DNA from: Micavibrio aeruginosavorus
Lineage (GTDB): Bacteria; Pseudomonadota; Alphaproteobacteria; Micavibrionales; Micavibrionaceae
Assembly (NCBI GenBank): GCA_003240795.1
Contig: QFNK01000057.1
Coordinates: forward strand, 1 to 8,903
Length of the DNA: 8,903 nucleotides
Reading direction: 5' to 3'
The position numbers and the translations under genes were made by a program. The notes below the pieces were generated by a model. That model was not told the origin of the DNA and searched no databases. It saw only the letters and a program-made list of their open reading frames with translations. Shown piece after piece: positions 6,565-8,903 of the stretch (positions within the stretch are counted from its first letter, which is position 1; every line of letters begins with the position of its first letter).

Positions 6565-6666
6565 GATTTTCCATTCCTTGTTTATTGCGCTTCCAACCAA
6601 TAGCTATAAATTAAGTTCCAATCTTGTCGGAAACAAGTTTGTATTTAACACATTATCGACACAAGA
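6565..6666. promoter_or_regulatory. Divergent AT-rich promoter region, lipoprotein gene and pdxH
   Basis: This 102-nt gap separates two divergent genes. It holds a TATAAA (6605-6610, plus strand) with only a weak -35. On the minus strand CCGACA, 16 nt and TATAGC are a plausible promoter for the lipoprotein gene. An inverted repeat with arms CTTGT (6623-6627) and ACAAG (6633-6637) around CGGAA could be an operator or chance. Exact promoters cannot be fixed. Confidence 0.35.
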
Positions 6667-7269
6667 ATGAAGATGGAAAAAGACGCCCTTCCCCAAAATC
6701 CCTATGACCTCGTCCGTGCTTGGCTGACCGAGGCTGAGGCCACGGAACCCAACGACCCGTCGGCCGTCTGCCTCGCCACGTCCACCGCCGAAGGGCGCGT
6801 CAGCAACCGCATGGTTCTTTGCCGCGGTGTGGATGAGCGCGGATTTGTTTTCTTCACGAATTCCGAAAGCCGTAAGGGGACCGACATGGCGGACAATCCG
6901 TATGCCGCCATGTGCTTTCACTGGAAATCCCTGCGCCGCCAGATCCGCGTTGAGGGCAGGATAGATATCATTTCGGACGCCGAGGCCGATACCTATTATA
7001 AGTCCCGCCCGCGCGGTAGCCGCATAGGCGCATGGGCCTCGGCACAGTCCCGCCCCCTCGACGATTACGAAGACCTCGTCAAATCGGTGGAGGAATACGA
7101 ACGCAAATACGAAGGTGTGGAGGACGTCCCCCGCCCGCCTTACTGGAACGGCTACCGTCTGACACCGGAAAAAATAGAATTCTGGATCGACGGCCAGTAC
7201 CGCCTCCACCGCCGTTATATCTACGAACCCGTAAACAACGGCTGGTCCGTCCACATGATCAATCCGTAA
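6667..7269 (+). CDS. pdxH: Pyridoxine/pyridoxamine 5'-phosphate oxidase
   Basis: It oxidises pyridoxine- or pyridoxamine-5'-phosphate to pyridoxal 5'-phosphate with FMN and O2, the last step of vitamin B6 synthesis and salvage; it is a cytosolic dimer. The 200-aa product is typical in length. Landmarks: NRMVLCRGVDERGFVFFTNS at 47-66 (FMN binding), SRKG at 68-71, FHWKSLRRQIRVEG at 84-97, SRIGAWASAQSRPL at 118-131, and IEFWIDGQYRLHRR at 170-183 with substrate-binding R179 and H181. The end, WSVHMINP, differs from the usual RLxP-type ending, and FWI and LHR differ from the common FWQ and LHD. The start may be M1 or M3; the ribosome site is weak for both. The next gene starts 4 nt after the stop, so this is the first gene of a run ending in htpG. 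Confidence 0.95.
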   Translation: MKMEKDALPQNPYDLVRAWLTEAEATEPNDPSAVCLATSTAEGRVSNRMVLCRGVDERGFVFFTNSESRKGTDMADNPYAAMCFHWKSLRRQIRVEGRIDIISDAEADTYYKSRPRGSRIGAWASAQSRPLDDYEDLVKSVEEYERKYEGVEDVPRPPYWNGYRLTPEKIEFWIDGQYRLHRRYIYEPVNNGWSVHMINP

Positions 7270-7273
7270 AGCC

Positions 7274-7813
7274 ATGATGATTGAAAAAGCAAAAACCCTG
7301 GCCGCCAAAAAACACGCGCATCTGACGCTCTATAACGCCGCCCACTCGCCCGCCATCCTTCATATCGGCGAGGTTGCAGGATGGGTTGAACAACACGGTG
7401 GCAGCGAAGACATGATTGCAGCCGCGTGGCTGCATGACATTGTCGAAGATACGGATGTGACGATAACGCAGGTTGAGGAAATTTTCGGCCCCGGTATAGC
7501 CCTGCTTGTCGACGGACTAACCGACCCTCCCCATTTCGCGCCACTACCCCTTGAGCAGAGAAAGCCGATGCAGGCCGAACGCCTGAAAGGGAAAGGTGAA
7601 GAGGTAAAACTGATCAAGATTTGCGACCAGCTTTCAAACGTACGGCGCATCTTGAACGACCCGCCGACCGACTGGAATTTCCAAACACAATTCCAATATA
7701 TAAAAGGTGCGCGCGCCGTCGCGGATATCTGCCGTGGCGTGAATGCCGATCTGGACAGATTATTTGACGAAGCCTATGAACAGGCCATCCAAAAGTATGG
7801 AGATGTAGAATGA
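7274..7813 (+). CDS. MESH1-like HD-domain phosphohydrolase
   Basis: A 179-aa single-domain protein of the HD superfamily, closest by eye to the hydrolase domain of RelA/SpoT and to small MESH1-type enzymes that hydrolyse (p)ppGpp or NADPH. Metal ligands are visible: H30, H54-D55 in WLHDIVEDT, with E58-D59 as the usual catalytic pair, and D118 in KICDQLSNVR. The segment TDVTITQVEEIFGPGIALLV at about 60-79 also matches the family. There is no synthetase, TGS or ACT domain, so any role is hydrolytic. The N-terminal loop that in MESH1 carries Arg-Lys and a Tyr before the first His is replaced by LTLYNAAHSPAILH, so the substrate may differ. It lies between pdxH (4-nt gap) and htpG (ATGA overlap). 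The HD fold is sure; the substrate is not. Confidence 0.85.
   Translation: MMIEKAKTLAAKKHAHLTLYNAAHSPAILHIGEVAGWVEQHGGSEDMIAAAWLHDIVEDTDVTITQVEEIFGPGIALLVDGLTDPPHFAPLPLEQRKPMQAERLKGKGEEVKLIKICDQLSNVRRILNDPPTDWNFQTQFQYIKGARAVADICRGVNADLDRLFDEAYEQAIQKYGDVE
7799..7802 (+). promoter_or_regulatory. Ribosome binding site of htpG inside the HD gene
   Basis: GGAG lies 7 nt before the htpG ATG (7810) and within the last codons of the HD-domain gene. It fixes the start whose ATG overlaps the upstream TGA as ATGA. The arrangement points to translational coupling. Confidence 0.7.
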
Positions 7814-8903
7814 CACAAGAAACACTCACCTTCGGCACGGACGTATCCCGCCTTCTCGACATCGTCGCGAACGCGCTTTACACGAACCGCGATGTCTTTT
7901 TGCGGGAGCTGATTTCCAACGCCTCCGACGCTTGCGACAAGCTGCGGTATGAATCGTTGCAGGATCCCGCCCTTGCCGGCGCGCAGGATTTCAAGGTTTC
8001 GATCGACAAGGACACCGACCTGCGAACCCTCTCCATCGCCGACAACGGCATCGGCATGACGCGACAGGACCTGATCGACCATCTTGGCACCATTGCCCGT
8101 TCCGGCACGGCGGCGATGATGGAAGCTGTAAAGAATGCAGGCGCGGATAAAGGCGCGCTGAACCTCATCGGTCAGTTCGGCGTCGGTTTCTACGCCAGCT
8201 TTATGGTCGCGGGCAAGGTTGAAGTCATCACCCGCAAGGCCGGCGAAGCACAGGCATGGCACTGGGAATCCGATGGGCGCTCCGGCTACGCCATACGTGA
8301 GGCCGACGCGGACGAAGCGCGCAAGCTCGCCGCCGGACACGGCACATATATTCTGTTGCACCTGAAGGATGATGCCTCGGACTTCCTTCTCGATGACAAG
8401 ATCAAGCAGGTCGTGCTCGCCTATTCCGACCATATCCCCGTGCCCGTCTATCTGGGCGCGGAGGACAAACCGCTCAACGCCGCCTCCGCCCTCTGGATGA
8501 AATCGAAGAACGAGGTGACGAAAGAGCAATACACCGAATTCTATCATCATATCGGTCATGTCTTTGACGATCCGATGATGACAAGCCACTGGCGCGCGGA
8601 AGGCAAGATCGAATATTCCGCTCTTCTTTTCGTCCCCACCATGCGCCCTTGGGATTTGTACGACCCGGGCCGCAAGCACGCCGTGCGCCTGTATGTAAAG
8701 CGTGTCTACATCACCGATCAGGTATCGAACCTTATCTATCCGTGGCTCCGCTTCATCCGCGGCGTCATTGACTCCGAAGACCTCCCGCTGAACATCAGCC
8801 GCGAGATGCTGCAGAACAACCCCGTCGTAACGCGGATCAGGAGCGGCGTCACAAAACGCATCCTCTCAGACCTCGCGAAACTGGCGGTGGAGGATGAAAC
8901 CGC
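7810..8903 (+). CDS. htpG: Chaperone HtpG (Hsp90), partial at right edge
   Basis: An ATP-dependent cytosolic chaperone of the Hsp90 family. The frame starts at the ATG overlapping the HD-gene stop and stays open to the window end, giving 364 of an expected 600-odd residues. The N-terminal GHKL ATPase is complete. It shows FLRELISNASDACDKLRY at 30-47 with catalytic E33 and N37, DNGIGM at 78-83 with ATP-binding D78, the lid segment LGTIARSGT at 92-100, and GQFGVGFYAS at 121-130. Most of the middle domain follows, including YVKRVYITD and LNISREMLQNNP at about 327-338, where R331 matches the conserved catalytic Arg. The rest of the middle domain and the dimerisation domain are outside the window. 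It is the last visible gene of the pdxH run. Confidence 0.97.
   Translation, partial: MTQETLTFGTDVSRLLDIVANALYTNRDVFLRELISNASDACDKLRYESLQDPALAGAQDFKVSIDKDTDLRTLSIADNGIGMTRQDLIDHLGTIARSGTAAMMEAVKNAGADKGALNLIGQFGVGFYASFMVAGKVEVITRKAGEAQAWHWESDGRSGYAIREADADEARKLAAGHGTYILLHLKDDASDFLLDDKIKQVVLAYSDHIPVPVYLGAEDKPLNAASALWMKSKNEVTKEQYTEFYHHIGHVFDDPMMTSHWRAEGKIEYSALLFVPTMRPWDLYDPGRKHAVRLYVKRVYITDQVSNLIYPWLRFIRGVIDSEDLPLNISREMLQNNPVVTRIRSGVTKRILSDLAKLAVEDET

Noticed and set aside
7774..8679. A 301-codon minus-strand frame opposite htpG
   Set aside because: HtpG motifs are clear on the plus strand. The antisense product has no support.
1..8903. Search for tRNA, rRNA, CRISPR, insertion sequences, attachment sites and toxin-antitoxin pairs
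   Set aside because: No cloverleaf, spacer array, transposase, terminal inverted repeats or toxin-like small gene pair was seen by eye. The two short palindromes are too small to count as elements.

Overview
The window looks like a piece of an alphaproteobacterial chromosome. It carries a FabI with the alphaproteobacterial sequence style, a 17-kDa-antigen-type glycine-zipper lipoprotein, and fabI, aroC and pdxH close together, an association I recall from Rhizobiales and relatives. GC is in the high fifties for most of the window (57% in one hand-counted 60-base block of aroC). The exact lineage cannot be fixed from sequence alone. I see no mobile element, CRISPR array, tRNA or rRNA.

Left part (1-4235), all on the minus strand. 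A four-gene run reads fabI (enoyl-ACP reductase), a 157-aa secreted protein of unknown function, aroC (chorismate synthase), and a 218-aa unknown protein with an HExxH motif. The gaps are 3, 24 and 3 nt, so this is very probably one operon. After about 125 nt comes a two-gene unit: a 71-aa single-span membrane protein and a pterin-4a-carbinolamine dehydratase. At the left edge is a partial gene (1-393, open beyond the window) of clearly lower GC, about 43%.

Middle part (4236-6600). A 190-nt divergent intergenic region separates fabI from a 530-aa protein on the plus strand that I do not recognise. That gene has a good sigma-70-like promoter and ends in a strong bidirectional terminator. The terminator is shared with the convergent glycine-zipper lipoprotein gene.

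Right part (6667-8903), plus strand. pdxH (pyridoxamine-phosphate oxidase), a MESH1-like HD-domain phosphohydrolase and htpG (Hsp90, cut by the window edge) form a tight run with a 4-nt gap and an ATGA overlap. It combines cofactor synthesis, possible alarmone or nucleotide hydrolysis, and protein folding.

Most of the window is ordinary housekeeping DNA and I do not see a convincing new multi-gene system. Worth a second look are a Val in FabI at the position of the classical triclosan-resistance substitution, the HExxH protein coupled to aroC, the unusual substrate loop of the HD protein, the orphan 530-aa protein, and the low-GC partial gene.
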